From NCBI GenBank assembly GCA_009617715.1, contig VTFK01000086.1, positions 434,001 through 498,000 of the forward strand: 64,000 nucleotides of DNA, written 5' to 3'. The position numbers and the translations under genes were made by a program. Under the pieces are notes generated by a model. It worked only from the letters and a program-made list of their open reading frames with translations. It was not told where the DNA came from and ran no database searches. This stretch comes from Plectrocnemia conspersa. Taxonomy: Eukaryota; Arthropoda; Insecta; Trichoptera; Polycentropodidae. Below, piece after piece: positions 63,226-64,000 of this stretch; within the stretch, counting starts at the first letter, position 1; every line of letters starts with the position of its first letter.

Positions 63226-64000
63226 TAAAACGATATCAAGAATAGTACTGGATGTAGGAGACCAGAAAATATAGATGATGATATCCTTGCTACAAAAATG
63301 GAAGCAAAGCATACTCATACAATAAACTTGATGTATGGTTATTATATTTTATTTATATAGTATGTACATCGCTAAAATTCAATAAATAATCATCAAAAAT
63401 AGTTTTATAAACTTTAAGATCAATGATACATATTTTTCCCAAGAATTAAAAATATAATACATAAATAAGCAATCATAATTTTCTAAAAACTCAATTTACA
63501 AAGGTTGGCAAAATAAAATTGAAATTGAAACATTACTTTTTTTTACTTGTTAATATTTAAATTATATTAATTTCATAAAGCACCGGTAATTAAATGCGGG
63601 TGTGGTTAAAATTAATGGAAGCCTTTATGTTTTGTGGTATAGTTAACTAATTGGCTCGATAAAAAAAAGCTAGATTTTCATAACTTGAATCACGATATAA
63701 CAACAGATAAATTTAGCTTTATTATACATATATTTAAAAAACTGTAAAATAATAACCATAATTTATTAATATAAAATCATTATCAAATGCAACGATCATT
63801 GAATTGTTATAGTTATTTTATGTGTATATTAAACCAATGAACTTTGAATGTTTATATTTATAACTTTAAATACTTCGCATTAAATTTTAAAGTAAACATC
63901 TAATTATATTTTATGCATTAAAATTGCAAATGATCAAGATAATTGTAATAATGAAATTCCATCTGCTAAGTGCAATATCCTCATATTTATTTATATAGCG
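63226..64000. other. AT-rich non-coding stretch
   Basis: Nothing recognised to the end of the window. Confidence 0.45.

Overview
This is eukaryotic, almost certainly insect, nuclear DNA, and nearly all of it looks non-coding. The evidence is very high AT content, no open reading frame above 133 codons, dispersed TIR elements, tRNA-derived SINE-like units, and relics of LINE reverse transcriptases and a hAT transposase of the kinds that fill insect introns and intergenic deserts. I cannot assign an insect order from the sequence. CpG is not depleted in the GC-richer patches.

The window is an AT-rich background with two overlays. The first is a series of GC-richer, low-repeat islands of about 200-700 bp, spaced every few kb (near 2.8, 4.2, 6.4, 10.4, 11.3, 14.9, 16.3, 21, 23.6, 25.4, 28.3, 30, 32.5, 36.1, 37.5, 38.2, 41.5, 42.5, 49.5, 51.9, 55, 57 and 62.4 kb). 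They hold no convincing long ORF. They are the best candidates for conserved regulatory elements or short exons of a gene with very long introns. Two stand out. At 49.48-49.62 kb a splice-acceptor-like site opens a frame encoding a transmembrane-like C terminus. At 62.3-62.58 kb a CpG-rich block carries three CACGTG boxes and ends in a good 5' splice-site match.

The second overlay is a graveyard of mobile DNA. (1) Four copies of one TIR element of about 1-1.1 kb without a transposase (7.66, 19.22, 31.07 and 60.35 kb). (2) Jockey-type LINE reverse-transcriptase relics at 35.1, 41.8 and 43.5 kb, and a second LINE lineage with an intact YADD box on the minus strand at 33.7 kb. (3) A broken hAT transposase (ZBED5/FAM200-like C-terminal half) on the minus strand at 59.3-59.9 kb. 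(4) tRNA-like SINE relics at 15.3, 20.5, 26.9 and 37.0 kb. (5) An LTR-like T-poor segment at 62.9-63.2 kb, with possible relatives at 15.5 and 24.5 kb. (6) Two unidentified dispersed repeat families (33.2/48.0/52.3 kb and 31.9/34.0 kb). A 186-bp TA microsatellite lies at 9.1 kb and a degenerate 21-bp tandem repeat at 59.1 kb.

No operon, CRISPR array, rRNA, intact tRNA or complete protein-coding gene is visible. Several strong hairpins (7570-7647, 22546-22585, 25517-25579, 30126-30146) are candidate structured RNAs or foldback remnants. All family assignments are by eye from motif recognition; no database was searched.
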